Below are positions 14,955-24,189 of a DNA stretch of 64,000 nt, piece by piece. Under the pieces are notes generated by a model. It had not been told where the DNA came from and ran no database searches. It saw only the letters and a program-made list of their open reading frames with translations. The DNA comes from an uncultured Clostridia bacterium. Its GTDB lineage: Bacteria > Bacillota > Clostridia > Oscillospirales > Acutalibacteraceae. The first letter of the stretch is position 1, and each line of letters starts with the position of its first letter. The DNA is taken from assembly GCA_947585745.1 (NCBI GenBank), contig CANPXF010000002.1, positions 124,001 through 188,000 on the forward strand, in the 5' to 3' direction. Position numbers and translations under genes: made by a program.

Positions 14955-16391
14955 CTATACGTTTATCTCAGGTTTTTCAGACTCAATATCTTTATATTTA
15001 TCAAGCGCCAAAGCGACTTCTTCTTTTAAGAAATCCTCGGTTTGCTCCTTTGCTCTGCCTGTATATTTTTCAGGTCGTAAAATATTTTCCAAATCCTCAA
15101 GAGTTACCCCGAACGCGTCATCGTTCGCAATTCGCTCCAAAAGGTCGTTTTCTCCGCCCTGCTCTTTTATTACCTTAGACGCCTCCATAGAATGCTGACG
15201 TATTTTTTCGTGCAGAACCTGTCTGTCAGCTCCCCGGTATTTAACGGCGTCCATCATTATGTTTTCCGTAGCCATAAACGGAAGTTCTTTTCTAAGTCTG
15301 CTTTCAATTACCTTTGGATAAACAACCAATCCGTCCGCTACGTTAGCGTAAAGATTGAGTATTCCGTCAACGGCAAGAAACGCCTCGGGGATACTTAAAC
15401 GCTTATTTGCGCTGTCGTCAAGAGTACGCTCAAACCATTGCGTTGCTGATGTAAAGTATCCGTTTAAAACATCTACCATAACGTAGCGAGAGAGAGAACC
15501 GATACGCTCACTCCTCATAGGATTGCGCTTATAAGCCATTGCCGAAGAACCAATCTGATTTTTCTCAAACGGTTCTTCGACTTCTTTAAGGTGCTGAAGA
15601 AGTCTTATATCATTTGAGAATTTTGAGGCTGACTGCGCAATTCCCGCAAGAACATTTAAAAATTGAGAATCGACCTTGCGCGAATAGGTCTGTCCCGATA
15701 CAGCAAAACAGCCTTTGTATCCCATTTTTTCAGCAATCTTTTTATCAAGCGCCTTGCATTTTTCGTGGTCGCCCTCAAAAAGCTCCAAAAAACTTGCCTG
15801 CGTACCTGTTGTACCCTTTGAACCCAAAAGCTTTGCTTTAGAGAGTTGATATTCAACGTCCTCTAAATCAAGCAAAAGGTCTTGAATCCAAAGCGTAGCG
15901 CGTTTTCCGACGGTTGTCGGCTGTGCGGGCTGAAAATGCGTAAATCCCAAGGTAGGAAGCGCCTTATATTTATCGGCAAATTTTGAAAGATTCCTTATAA
16001 CCGTAACGAGTTTGTTTCTTACAATCTTTAACGCCTCTGTCATAATTATAATATCCGTATTATCCCCGACATAGCAGGAAGTCGCTCCTAAATGTATAAT
16101 ACCTTTAGCGTCGGGACATTGCTGTCCGTAAGCGTAAACGTGGCTCATAACATCGTGTCTTACAAGCTTTTCGCGTTCAACCGCAACGTCATAGTTAATA
16201 TCGTCCATATGCTCTTTAAGCTGGTCAATCTGTGCCTTTGTTATCGGCAAACCCAACTCCATTTCAGCCTCTGCCAAGGCAATCCATAATTTTCTCCAAG
16301 TCCGAAATTTCATATCGGGTGAAAAGATATATTTCATTTCTTTTCCCGAATACCGCGAGGACAAAGGGCTTTCATACACATTTTTACTCAT
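14955..16391 (-). CDS. purB: Adenylosuccinate lyase
   Basis: This fumarase-superfamily lyase acts twice in purine synthesis, on SAICAR and on adenylosuccinate, releasing fumarate. The 478 residues from the ATG at 16391 include THFQPAQPTTVGKR, the HLGATSCYVGDN region and the signature GSSAMAYKRNPMRSE. GGGAGGAAG fixes this start rather than the in-frame codon at 16415. The ATG overlaps the purF stop as TAATG, so translation is coupled. Confidence 0.97.
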   Translation of the reverse strand: MSKNVYESPLSSRYSGKEMKYIFSPDMKFRTWRKLWIALAEAEMELGLPITKAQIDQLKEHMDDINYDVAVEREKLVRHDVMSHVYAYGQQCPDAKGIIHLGATSCYVGDNTDIIIMTEALKIVRNKLVTVIRNLSKFADKYKALPTLGFTHFQPAQPTTVGKRATLWIQDLLLDLEDVEYQLSKAKLLGSKGTTGTQASFLELFEGDHEKCKALDKKIAEKMGYKGCFAVSGQTYSRKVDSQFLNVLAGIAQSASKFSNDIRLLQHLKEVEEPFEKNQIGSSAMAYKRNPMRSERIGSLSRYVMVDVLNGYFTSATQWFERTLDDSANKRLSIPEAFLAVDGILNLYANVADGLVVYPKVIESRLRKELPFMATENIMMDAVKYRGADRQVLHEKIRQHSMEASKVIKEQGGENDLLERIANDDAFGVTLEDLENILRPEKYTGRAKEQTEDFLKEEVALALDKYKDIESEKPEINV

Positions 16392-17869
16392 TATTCTTCC
16401 TCCCTTGAGGCGCATTTTTTATTTTTATCAAAGTTCATACCGCCGCGTTCTTTTCCCTTTAAAGTAAGCTTTGTTATCGGAGCGGGATAATTTCCGCTAA
16501 AGCACGCGTCGCAGTAACAACCGTTACATTTATACCCAAGCATTTCATCAAGAGAATCAGCGGGCAGATAACCGAGCGAATCCGCGCCGCTCAGCTTACA
16601 GATTTCTTCAACGGTATGATTAACCGCGATAAGCTCTCCGCGCGAGGGAATATCGGTTCCGTAATAGCAGGGCCACATAAACGGCGGTGAGCTTATTCTC
16701 ATATGAACCTCTTTCGCCCCTGCTCCTCGAAGCATATTTGTTATCCTGTCAACTGTCGTACCTCGCACGATACTGTCGTCAATTACAACTACACGCTTTC
16801 CTTTTATCATATTGCCTATAGGATTGAGCTTAATGCGTACGGATTTCATACGCTCTTTCTGCGACGGTTTAATAAAAGTACGACCTATGTAGCTGTTCTT
16901 AACAATTCCCTTTTCATAAGGAATGCCCGATTCTTCAGCGTATCCTATAGCCGCGTCTATTCCCGACTCGGGAACTCCGATTACCAAATCAGCCTCAACG
17001 GGAAATTCACGCGCTAAAATACGTCCCGCCTGCTTTCTCGCTTCATAAACGCTTATTCCGTCAATAAAGCTGTCGGTTCGGGCAAAATAAATATATTCAA
17101 AAACACAAAGACTTTTATTGCATTTTTTCTTAGGCATAATACTCTTTATGCCGTCCTTATCGACAACAACAATCTCCCCCGGCTCTATATCACGAACATA
17201 CTCGGCTCCGCAGGCGTCGAGCGCGCACGACTCGCTCGCGAAAACATAGGAATTGTTATATTTTCCCATACAAAGCGGTCTGAAGCCGTGGGGGTCGCGG
17301 GCGGCAATAAGCTTTGTAGGACTCATTACAAGCAGTGAATACGCGCCCTCAAGATTTTTTACCGCTTCAACTACCGCTTTTTCAGCAGAACCGGAATTGA
17401 TACGCTCTCTGGCTATCATATAACAGATTACTTCGGAGTCGATAGTCGTTTGGAAAATAGCCCCTCGCTTTTCAAGCTCTTTTCTTATTTCTACGGCATT
17501 TGTCAGGTTACCGTTGTGAGCTACAGCAAGAGTACCTTTAATATAACGCATAACAAGCGGCTGTGCGTTTTCAAGCACAGAGCCGCCTGCTGTTGAGTAA
17601 CGGACATGGGAAACTGCCGTCTGTCCGCTTAAAGAGTCTAATATAGAATTGTTGAAAACCTCCGAAACAAGCCCCATATCCTTGTGATAATTCATAACAC
17701 CGTCATCGGATACAGCTATACCGCAACTCTCCTGTCCTCGGTGCTGTAAGGCAAGTAAACCGTTATAACACGCATAGGCAGGATTAATCGTACCGTCGCT
17801 ATATATACCGAAAACTCCGCATTCCTCGTGGAGTCCTTCCTTTGGAAGATTATCAAAGCTAAAATTCAA
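16391..17869 (-). CDS. purF: Amidophosphoribosyltransferase
   Basis: It catalyses the committed step of purine synthesis, from PRPP and glutamine to phosphoribosylamine. I place the start at the TTG at 17869, after CGGAG, giving MNFSFDNLPKEGLHEE as propeptide before the catalytic CGVFGIY. The PRPP loop VVVIDDSIVRGTT and the cysteines of CNGCYCDACF, which bind a 4Fe-4S cluster in this type of enzyme, are present. A longer in-frame start at 17929 would overlap purC but lacks a ribosome binding site. The product is intact at about 492 residues. Confidence 0.95.
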   Translation of the reverse strand: MNFSFDNLPKEGLHEECGVFGIYSDGTINPAYACYNGLLALQHRGQESCGIAVSDDGVMNYHKDMGLVSEVFNNSILDSLSGQTAVSHVRYSTAGGSVLENAQPLVMRYIKGTLAVAHNGNLTNAVEIRKELEKRGAIFQTTIDSEVICYMIARERINSGSAEKAVVEAVKNLEGAYSLLVMSPTKLIAARDPHGFRPLCMGKYNNSYVFASESCALDACGAEYVRDIEPGEIVVVDKDGIKSIMPKKKCNKSLCVFEYIYFARTDSFIDGISVYEARKQAGRILAREFPVEADLVIGVPESGIDAAIGYAEESGIPYEKGIVKNSYIGRTFIKPSQKERMKSVRIKLNPIGNMIKGKRVVVIDDSIVRGTTVDRITNMLRGAGAKEVHMRISSPPFMWPCYYGTDIPSRGELIAVNHTVEEICKLSGADSLGYLPADSLDEMLGYKCNGCYCDACFSGNYPAPITKLTLKGKERGGMNFDKNKKCASREEE

Positions 17870-17918
17870 GAGGTTCACACTCCGTAAAACTAATTTATTC
17901 AGCGTAAATACTGATTTA

Positions 17919-18629
17919 TTAGTCAGCAAGACCTACGCGTTTCATCATTTCAGCGTAAGCGTCCTCTACCCCGCCCATATCACGGCGAAAACGGTCCTTG
18001 TCAAGCTTTTCGTGGGTGTCCACGTCCCAAAAACGACAGGTATCAGGGGAAATCTCATCAGCGAGAAGAATCTCTCCCTTATATCGTCCAAATTCAATTT
18101 TAAAGTCGATAAGTTCTACCTTAACGCTCTTAAAGAAATCAACCATAACTTCGTTAACCTTGTAGGCATACTCGGAAATCTTTTTAATTTCTTCCTTTGT
18201 TGCCGCGCCGATAGCGTAAATCTGGCTGTCGTTAATCATCGGGTCGCCGAGGTCGTCGTCTTTAAGACAAAATTCAAGTGTAGGATTTTTTAACTCATAT
18301 CCTTCGGGTACTCCAAAACGCTTTGAGAAAGAACCCGCCGCCTTGTTGCGGATAATAACTTCAAGAGGAACTATATCTACTTTTTTCATAACGGTATCGC
18401 GGTCGTTAAGCTCTTCTACATAGCAGGTGGGCACTCCCTTCGCCTCTAAAAGCTTAAACATAAAGTTGCTCATACGGTTGTTTACAACGCCTTTTCCAAC
18501 TATCGTACCCTTTTTTTCACCGTTAAATGCTGTTGCGTCGTCCTTATAAGAAACTATGCAATAGTCTTTATCATCTGTTGCGAATACTTTTTTTGCTTTG
18601 CCTTCATACATCTGTTCCATTTTTTTCAT
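17919..18629 (-). CDS. purC: SAICAR synthetase
   Basis: It ligates aspartate to CAIR. The 236-residue protein starts at the ATG at 18629 after GGAGG and reads [16 protein letters not shown]. It contains [13 protein letters not shown], the signature [13 protein letters not shown] stretch ([20 protein letters not shown]) and SPDTCRFWD. It is the first gene of the purine operon. I see no purine riboswitch in its short leader. Confidence 0.96.
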   Translation of the reverse strand: MKKMEQMYEGKAKKVFATDDKDYCIVSYKDDATAFNGEKKGTIVGKGVVNNRMSNFMFKLLEAKGVPTCYVEELNDRDTVMKKVDIVPLEVIIRNKAAGSFSKRFGVPEGYELKNPTLEFCLKDDDLGDPMINDSQIYAIGAATKEEIKKISEYAYKVNEVMVDFFKSVKVELIDFKIEFGRYKGEILLADEISPDTCRFWDVDTHEKLDKDRFRRDMGGVEDAYAEMMKRVGLAD

Positions 18630-18674
18630 TTTCAATTCCTCCAAAGTAAAAAAATAAAAAACTTTCCGTGTATC

Positions 18675-18703
18675 ATTATATAACAAAAGAGATAAACAAA
18701 CAA
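18675..18703 (-). promoter_or_regulatory. Promoter of the purine operon
   Basis: On the minus strand TTGTTT, a 17-base spacer and TATAAT stand about 45 bases before the purC start. The transcript would cover purC, purF, purB, purA and guaA down to the hairpin at 12046. Confidence 0.65.
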
Positions 18704-19063
18704 TTACATAAAAGAATTAAATTATATTTTTATACACTTATTTAAAAATTAAGTTTATTAAAGCAAAATATTGTATCTTTTGACAAAAAATTACCACAAA
18801 ACTTAAATAAAATAAATGGACTAAACCAAACTGCTGAAAATGTTTTGCAAAAACATTTTCTTTTCCGTTCTTTAAGTCCGCTAACGGCTTTAAAAAAATA
18901 CAGCAGTCCGTTTAGGACAGCTGTATTATACTCTGGTGCGAGTGTTCATAAGGGATTTCATACAATCACAACCGACACCGGCGCACGGATTCGATTCGCA
19001 CATTCGCTTTTTATCGAAAACAAAGCTACTATGATAGTACCACAAACCGAAAGGAGTTTTTCA
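18704..19063. other. Intergenic region with hairpins at the edge of an acquired block
   Basis: There is no gene in these 360 bases. GAAAATGTTTT and AAAACATTTTC (18836-18860) form one inverted repeat. TACAGC-A-GTCC and GGAC-A-GCTGTA (18899-18925) form another; on the minus strand it is followed by a run of seven T, a good intrinsic terminator for leftward transcription. GAGTGTTCATAA at 18940 recurs in inverse orientation at the tRNA-Leu end (24900). Confidence 0.5.
18892..18925 (-). terminator. Intrinsic terminator shielding the purine promoter
   Basis: This is a 10-bp stem with one A-A mismatch and a five-base loop, followed on the minus strand by TATTTTTTT. It would stop leftward transcripts from the glycosylation operon (19347-22962) before they reach purC. 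Confidence 0.6.
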
Positions 19064-19279
19064 AGATGAAACAGAGTTTATTTGAGCAAATGGGCGGGAA
19101 ACACGAACAACCGCTACCTTGCCGACATCGACCGACAAGCTGAGGAACTGTTTTCTCGGCTGGTCAAACAGATGGCAGAACAGGAAGGCGTGACGGAGGA
19201 ACTCAAAACGCATGACCAAATGGCGTGGGTCGGGAAGGTAAACAATAATACAAAATCAGGTAGCGGAGATAGTAAATAA
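19064..19279 (+). pseudogene. tnpV: tnpV relic with internal deletion
   Basis: GAAAGGAG and an ATG open MKQSLFEQMGGKHEQPLPCR and a stop. In another frame the sequence continues as NNRYLADIDRQAEELFSRLV, KQMAEQEGVTEELK, QMAWVGKVNNN. These are the N-terminus and C-terminal third of TnpV with the middle deleted and the frame broken. Together with the serine-recombinase relic at 24421 it frames the glycosylation and inversion block and suggests a Tn4451-like transposon once carried it. Confidence 0.72.
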
Positions 19280-19346
19280 CGAAATAATTTACCAGTAATC
19301 ATTCCCTCTATGGATTCTTTTTAAACAAAATCTATAGGAGGAATTT

Positions 19347-19796
19347 TTAGTGCTTATACACAATCAGTTTCCTCGCAAGATAGTTCCAGATTAGTACAAT
19401 GACAGTTGCAATAACCTTTGAAATCATATAATGAACATTCCAACAGTTGGTAAAAAGATACATTATTAACTCTGTAATGCCTAACCCGATTACACCGATA
19501 ATTGCATAACTTATAAATTCCATCACAGCGTTTACTCTGGCTTCATTAGCTTTAAAAACTAATAGCTTTGAAAGGAAGAAGTTAGTTATCAAACCTGCTA
19601 TAAAAGCAATTATCGCAGAAACAAGATGATAAATATGCGCAAAGTCAGTTAATAAGAATAATACTCCCCAATCCACAATCGTAGCGATTCCACCGACAAA
19701 TAAATAACGAAAAAATTGCAAGAATCCATTTTGAGTTGGATTGATAAAAATACCTTTCAAATCAAATTTTTTTAGTAATTCAAAAAACTCTTTCAT
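19347..19796 (-). CDS. GtrA-family membrane protein (putative glycolipid flippase)
   Basis: The 149-residue protein has four hydrophobic segments (for example FFRYLFVGGIATIVDWGVLF and VSAIIAFIAGLITNFFLS) and the C-terminal IWNYLARKLIVYK typical of GtrA proteins. GtrA proteins act with membrane glycosyltransferases, probably flipping undecaprenyl-phosphate sugars. It is the last gene of a three-gene operon, two bases after the oxidoreductase. The operon resembles, in logic but not sequence, phage gtrABC O-antigen glucosylation clusters. Confidence 0.85.
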   Translation of the reverse strand: MKEFFELLKKFDLKGIFINPTQNGFLQFFRYLFVGGIATIVDWGVLFLLTDFAHIYHLVSAIIAFIAGLITNFFLSKLLVFKANEARVNAVMEFISYAIIGVIGLGITELIMYLFTNCWNVHYMISKVIATVIVLIWNYLARKLIVYKH

Positions 19797-19798
19797 CC

Positions 19799-21358
19799 TT
19801 AATTATCCTGCTTTTCTTCGTGATATTCTTTTTCGGTATTTACGTTCCAGATATTATCTTTATTCGTTTCTCCTGCAAGAATATTTTTAACGGCTTCAAA
19901 TGAGGTACACATACTATGGTCTATATTATTATAACGATGTTGACCGTTTCGCCCAACACAGAACAAGTTAGGAATTGTATCAAGGTAATTTTTCAAGTCT
20001 TCCATTTGGTCATATGTATCAAAGTAAGCGGGATAAGCTTTTTTCACACGTTCTACGTGAGAATCCAAAACATCATCTTCTTTGCTGATTAAACCCATAG
20101 TTACCATTTCTTTGATAGCCATTTTGGCAAAATCATTGTCAGTCATTGACCACATTTCATCTCCTTCATTACAGAAATACTCAAGACCAATCCAAATACT
20201 GTGTTCAATATCCTTAATCATATACGGTGACCAGTTATTATAAATCTGGAAACGTCCCATTTTCACATTTCTGTCGTGCACATAAACCCAGTTATCAGGA
20301 ACAATATCGCCGATAGTTTTCGTTTTAGTTTCGTTTTTGAGATTCAGGTGTGGAATCAAAACACCGACTGTCATATAATCACGATACGGAAGTCCTTTTG
20401 CAATTTTTGTGTATTGTTCGGGAACATCATTCATTCCTATCACTAAATCCTTAACCGGCATAGATGAAATAACATAGTCGCCGTTGACAGTAATTTTTTG
20501 ACCGTCTTTCTCATAAACAAGACCTGTTATAACATTATCGTTTCCTTTTACGATATTTACGACCTTAGCATTCTTGATAATTGTACCACCCATCTTCTCA
20601 AAATCAGCTGCAGTTAAATCCCACAGTTGTCCGGGACCAAGCTTCGGATAAGCAAATTCTTCGATAAGTGAAGTTTCCACCTTGCGATTCTTCTTATTAA
20701 AGATTTTACCAAATATGTCTTTTAATACAGCTTTAATTGAAAGACCTTTAACACGTTGAGCTCCCCACTCGGGAGAAATCTCGCTCGGATGTCTGCCCCA
20801 AAGATTTTCTGTATAGTTTTCAAAGAACATTGAATACAGTTTTTTGCCAAAGCGATTGATGTAGAAATCCTCTAAAGATTTTTCCTCACGCTTATGAAAC
20901 ACGGTTTTAAGATAGCTAAAGCCTACAACGATAGTTGTACCGAAACCCATATTTTTTATCGTTTCAAACTTGAGCGAAACGGGATAATCAAAGAATTTAG
21001 AATTAAAGAAAATTCTTGAGAGCCTGTTTCTCCTCAACATAACTCTGTCCGTTTTTTCAGGATCAGGACCGCCGTTAACAGTTGTTGATGTTCTTTCAAG
21101 CACAACATCATCATATGGCATTGCTCCCTGAGTAGGCAACATTTTCTCCCACCATTCGTTAACCTCGGGAACTTTTGAGAAGAAGCGATGACCACCCATA
21201 TCCATTCGGTTACCTTTGTAGTTGACGGTTCGTGATATTCCACCGAAACAATCGCTTTCTTCGAAAACAATAACTTCATATTCATTTGATTTATTGAGCA
21301 ACTCATAAGCCGCTGTCAAGCCAGCAGGACCTGCTCCAATAATTAATATTATTTTCAT
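19799..21358 (-). CDS. FAD-dependent oxidoreductase, UDP-galactopyranose-mutase/amine-oxidase type
   Basis: The 519 residues begin [20 protein letters not shown], a Rossmann FAD-binding motif, followed by GGISRT and [11 protein letters not shown]. The C-terminus has [19 protein letters not shown], the second FAD contact. Such proteins are often annotated as protoporphyrinogen-oxidase-like or UDP-galactopyranose-mutase-like and are common in polysaccharide gene sets. It overlaps the upstream DUF6020 gene by four bases (ATGA). Between a GT-C-like protein and GtrA, a role in converting a nucleotide- or lipid-linked sugar is plausible, but the substrate is unknown. Confidence 0.8.
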   Translation of the reverse strand: MKIILIIGAGPAGLTAAYELLNKSNEYEVIVFEESDCFGGISRTVNYKGNRMDMGGHRFFSKVPEVNEWWEKMLPTQGAMPYDDVVLERTSTTVNGGPDPEKTDRVMLRRNRLSRIFFNSKFFDYPVSLKFETIKNMGFGTTIVVGFSYLKTVFHKREEKSLEDFYINRFGKKLYSMFFENYTENLWGRHPSEISPEWGAQRVKGLSIKAVLKDIFGKIFNKKNRKVETSLIEEFAYPKLGPGQLWDLTAADFEKMGGTIIKNAKVVNIVKGNDNVITGLVYEKDGQKITVNGDYVISSMPVKDLVIGMNDVPEQYTKIAKGLPYRDYMTVGVLIPHLNLKNETKTKTIGDIVPDNWVYVHDRNVKMGRFQIYNNWSPYMIKDIEHSIWIGLEYFCNEGDEMWSMTDNDFAKMAIKEMVTMGLISKEDDVLDSHVERVKKAYPAYFDTYDQMEDLKNYLDTIPNLFCVGRNGQHRYNNIDHSMCTSFEAVKNILAGETNKDNIWNVNTEKEYHEEKQDN

Positions 21359-22962
21359 TTTGAAAATTGGACGTTTTTGTCCGAACTCCTTTCATCATCT
21401 TTTCTGTACAGGAAAACAAGCATAGTTGGAATCAATAGATATGTATAGAAGAAAAACCTTGTCGCATCATTTATTCCTGTCAACAAAATAGTTGTTCCAA
21501 AGTTATAAGCAAATACAGGTATTATAAAGAGGACTTTCTTCCAATCCTTAATCTTTTTCAGTCTGCATTTTGATAAAACAGAAACTATCAGTATCAAATG
21601 CAAGAATCCTAAATGAAGGAACGGGTATGATAAAAAGTCTTTAATGAAATTTCTATATGCTTCACAAATTGCTGTAGCGTGTCCGTTAATTGTCTGAGAA
21701 ATGCCATACTCGTTTTCAACAATGCTCGGATAAACGAACTTATCATAGTTATCTGTCAAAGAATAAGATGCATCTGTAAGTTTTATTAATGATGTTAGCG
21801 CAACACGTTTTGAAGCAGTAATAGATTTGAACATCATCGAAATGACTCTTTGAGTACCGTATTTTTCGATAACATCGTTGTTTGTTCTGTCATCCCACTT
21901 TACGGCATTATAGGAACCATCTTTGTACTTTTCTTCCCAAACCTCTTTCGGAGCAACTTTATAAGTAAACTCTCTTGTTTCCTCGTCTAAAGCTTCCGGC
22001 GTATATGTAACAACAGCACCAATTATAGTCATAGGTAAACCAAGAGTTTCAATTTGTCTTTTGTCTGGACTCGTTACACCAATTGCTGAATACAAAGGAA
22101 GCTTAATTCCTAAGCAAAGAACTATAATGCTTAAGCATATAATCAAGCCACGTTTCCTTGTAATATAAAACAAGACTGCGATAATTAAAGGAATTGTAAA
22201 CAACAGAGCATTATGTCTAAACAATGTTGTTAATGATGCCGATATAATGAATAGAACCATATTTATCGGTTTTTTTATCCATTCGCCTTTTGTAACATAT
22301 ATTCTTAATGAATAAGTCAGCAATAATAATGCGCCAATTGCAAAAGAAATATCTTTCCAAGGATACATAGTGATATATCCTACTTGTGGGTTCAACAATA
22401 CAAAAATCATAGATATAGCGGTATATTTTGGATTGGTGCATTTGTAAATCGTATTAAACGAATAACCTAAAACAGCCGAGAAACACAGTATTTGAAACAG
22501 TACTATTGAACCAATCCAACCTCCTGTTAAGGCAAGTGGGAGTTTTAAAGCAAACAGGGTTTGGATAACAGGGTGCCAATCACTATATTGATTATTGATT
22601 ACTTGTGTGTATTGGCTGATTGAATCAAGCGAGAATCCACCCGGATAGTAAGCAAAATAATAGACAAAGAAAAGACATAGCGGAATTATGTAGAAAGCAA
22701 ATTTAAGAAAGAATTGTGATTTTTGATTTCTCTTTTTCAGCTTACTCTGCGTAATATTGATTTTTGATATTGTTTTTATAATTATCGGACAAATAATCAC
22801 AGAAAGTGCTAAAATGAGTATTTCTGAAATAATAAAATAAAATTTTGACAAATTACTGCTGGTAATTACTGAAGTAGAGAAAACAAAAAAAGAATAAAAA
22901 ATGAGTAGTAGTCCATTTATCCCTCCGATATAATCCCATAGCTTTTTGGATACAGATTTCAT
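21355..22962 (-). CDS. DUF6020 multi-pass membrane protein (GT-C-like glycosyltransferase)
   Basis: From the ATG at 22962 (GGAGTGG upstream) the 535-residue product has about a dozen hydrophobic helices and a first extracytoplasmic loop [16 protein letters not shown] followed by [10 protein letters not shown]. This arrangement is reminiscent of GT-C transferases using lipid-linked sugar donors. A further loop near residues 300-400 is large and polar. An in-frame upstream extension to 23133 would cross the invertible segment and is rejected as a start. It is the first gene of the operon with the oxidoreductase and GtrA. Its 5' leader contains one recombination site, so its transcription should depend on segment orientation. 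Confidence 0.75.
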   Translation of the reverse strand: MKSVSKKLWDYIGGINGLLLIFYSFFVFSTSVITSSNLSKFYFIISEILILALSVIICPIIIKTISKINITQSKLKKRNQKSQFFLKFAFYIIPLCLFFVYYFAYYPGGFSLDSISQYTQVINNQYSDWHPVIQTLFALKLPLALTGGWIGSIVLFQILCFSAVLGYSFNTIYKCTNPKYTAISMIFVLLNPQVGYITMYPWKDISFAIGALLLLTYSLRIYVTKGEWIKKPINMVLFIISASLTTLFRHNALLFTIPLIIAVLFYITRKRGLIICLSIIVLCLGIKLPLYSAIGVTSPDKRQIETLGLPMTIIGAVVTYTPEALDEETREFTYKVAPKEVWEEKYKDGSYNAVKWDDRTNNDVIEKYGTQRVISMMFKSITASKRVALTSLIKLTDASYSLTDNYDKFVYPSIVENEYGISQTINGHATAICEAYRNFIKDFLSYPFLHLGFLHLILIVSVLSKCRLKKIKDWKKVLFIIPVFAYNFGTTILLTGINDATRFFFYTYLLIPTMLVFLYRKDDERSSDKNVQFSK

Positions 22963-22991
22963 ACAACCACTCCATATTTGAAAGAATAGAC

Positions 22992-23015
22992 ACAACATAA
23001 TGTCGATTATGTTGT
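22992..23015. repeat. Left inversion site
   Basis: ACAACATAAT, GTCG, ATTATGTTGT: perfect 10-base inverted arms round a non-palindromic GTCG centre. It lies 30 bases upstream of the DUF6020 start codon. With TAA following, 23 bases (22995-23017) are exactly inverted at 23210-23232. Confidence 0.85.
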
Positions 23016-23080
23016 AAAACAGACTACGCCATTGGTCAAAACAGCATAAATTCAAGACAAAAGAACGTAATAATACCAAA

Positions 23081-23112
23081 CTCTTAAAATCTTGTTTTTT
23101 AAGAGCTTTATT
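23081..23112 (+). terminator. Stem-loop inside the invertible segment
   Basis: CTCTTAAAA pairs with TTTTAAGAG, followed on the plus strand by CTTTATTTT. It can act as a weak terminator and would insulate the strong promoter from read-through entering from the left. Confidence 0.5.
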
Positions 23113-23169
23113 TTCTATGTCATATTTCAACAAAATAATAATTCATCTGTACTTTTCGGGCAAAATATG

Positions 23170-23198
23170 TTGATTAAAAATTAGTTTAAGTGTATAAT
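23170..23198 (+). promoter_or_regulatory. Strong promoter within the invertible segment, presently facing the recombinase
   Basis: TTGATT, a 17-base spacer and a perfect TATAAT. In the present orientation transcription would begin near 23205, cross the right inversion site and run antisense through the recombinase gene. The first plus-strand terminator after it is at 24190-24240, giving a transcript of about 1 kb. Confidence 0.7.
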
Positions 23199-23211
23199 AG
23201 ACAAGTACGTT

Positions 23212-23235
23212 ACAACATAATCGACATTATGTAAT
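23212..23235. repeat. Right inversion site
   Basis: ACAACATAAT, CGAC, ATTATGTAAT: the inverse of the left site, with centre CGAC as the complement of GTCG and one imperfect outer arm. The outer arm touches the stop codon of the recombinase (23235-23237). Confidence 0.85.
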
Positions 23236-24080
23236 CAAACCACAAGCCGCATATTTTCCATACGCTTTAGGTGCTCAAAACCTGTTGAGATAATATAGAT
23301 TCTCGTTGTATTGATACTGCTGTGACCGAGTATGTCAGCGAGTTTGGCGATATCCTTTTCCAGATTATAAAACGTCCTTGCAAACAAATGACGCAGATTG
23401 TGAGGAAACACCTTTTCAGGATTTACGTTAGATTGCTTGCACAAAGCTTTCATTTCTCTCCAGATGTTTGTACGATTAACCGGTTTGCCTGATTTCGTAA
23501 TAAAGATAGCTCCTGCTTTGATATGCCGTTCGGTAGCGTATCGAAGCAGTTTTTTCTTTAGCTTTTTTACAATGAAAATTACACGGTTTTTGCCTTTACA
23601 AGCTACTTTAACGGTACCGCTTTTCACCGCTTCAACCGTGATGAATTTCAGCTCACTGATTCTGATACCCGTACCGCAAATCGTCTGCAATATCATATTC
23701 AAACGGTGATTGTGGTTACGTTCTGCAGTGTCTACTAATCTTAAATACTCCGCCTTGCTAAGCTCCTTGTTTTCGGGACAGTATATTTGCCGTTGTGTTT
23801 TGATTGCCTTCACCTTGCAATCAAACCATCCTAAATAATCAAATAAGCTATTTATAGCGGCAAGCATCGAATTAATACTGCTCACAGCATAGCCCTCTGC
23901 AATGAGCTTTTGCTTGTAATCGATGACAAGTTCCTTACAGACTGTTTTTTCATCTAAATACGCAGTAAAAGCTCTTACATCACGAGCGTATTTTTCAATA
24001 GTATTCTCGCTCTTTTCTTCCAAGCGAAGATGATTGATAAAATCTTTAATCAGTTCTTCTGTTAATAATCTTCCTTTCAT
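23235..24080 (-). CDS. Tyrosine recombinase, probable invertase of the adjacent segment
   Basis: The 281-residue XerC/D-type protein has an N-terminal SAM-like domain (ENTIEKYARDVRAFTAYLDE) and a catalytic domain with Arg in GTGIRISEL, the hairpin Lys in CKGKNRVIF, HNLRHLFA, GHSSINTTRIYI and its Tyr nucleophile. The size and lack of an arm-binding domain fit simple invertases rather than phage integrases. CGGAGGTAAGACT precedes the ATG. The stop codon touches the right inversion site. The gene is read toward the segment, so read-through could reach the operon unless stopped. An antisense transcript from the segment's promoter would oppose it. Confidence 0.88.
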   Translation of the reverse strand: MKGRLLTEELIKDFINHLRLEEKSENTIEKYARDVRAFTAYLDEKTVCKELVIDYKQKLIAEGYAVSSINSMLAAINSLFDYLGWFDCKVKAIKTQRQIYCPENKELSKAEYLRLVDTAERNHNHRLNMILQTICGTGIRISELKFITVEAVKSGTVKVACKGKNRVIFIVKKLKKKLLRYATERHIKAGAIFITKSGKPVNRTNIWREMKALCKQSNVNPEKVFPHNLRHLFARTFYNLEKDIAKLADILGHSSINTTRIYIISTGFEHLKRMENMRLVV

Positions 24081-24107
24081 AGTCTTACCTCCGAATATTT
24101 GTAATTC

Positions 24108-24128
24108 TATTCTACCCGAAAAGCACAG
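24108..24128 (-). promoter_or_regulatory. Motif shared with the invertible segment
   Basis: On the minus strand CTGTGCTTTTCGGG followed by TAGAATA, 18 of 21 bases identical to 23147-23167 on the plus strand inside the segment. Both lie at promoters: here about 30 bases before the recombinase start, there just ahead of the -35 hexamer. It is a candidate operator common to both. Confidence 0.5.
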
Positions 24129-24189
24129 CGATTAATTATCAATCATATTGTAAAATTAATTGTCTTTAAATACTAATTTGCAAAACTTC

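Larger units (their letters stand above)
23018..23209. other. Candidate invertible promoter segment
   Basis: The 192 bases lie between two inverted recombination sites and directly beside a tyrosine recombinase gene. The segment holds a near-consensus promoter pointing right (23170-23198), an internal stem-loop (23081-23105), and a weaker promoter-like pair pointing left (TTGACC 23034-23039 and TACAAC 23011-23016, 17 apart). After inversion the strong promoter would point to the DUF6020-oxidoreductase-GtrA operon, with transcription starting roughly 60 bases before the start codon. In this assembly the operon should be off or weakly expressed. Confidence 0.75.

Noticed and set aside
18630-18780. 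Purine riboswitch upstream of purC
   Set aside because: The leader from the likely transcription start to purC is only about 40 bases and lacks the conserved junction sequences.
18985-19015. tRNA remnant suggested by GGATTCGATTCGC
   Set aside because: Only a T-loop-like string is present; no acceptor or anticodon stems can be formed.
19082-19279. Intact 65-residue gene
   Set aside because: It is the C-terminal remainder of tnpV out of frame with its own start; the first codon has no ribosome binding site.
22963-23133. In-frame N-terminal extension of the DUF6020 protein through the invertible segment
   Set aside because: The ATG at 22962 has its own GGAGTGG, while the extension crosses the inversion site and the segment without a ribosome binding site. 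The open frame is best explained by AT-rich sequence.
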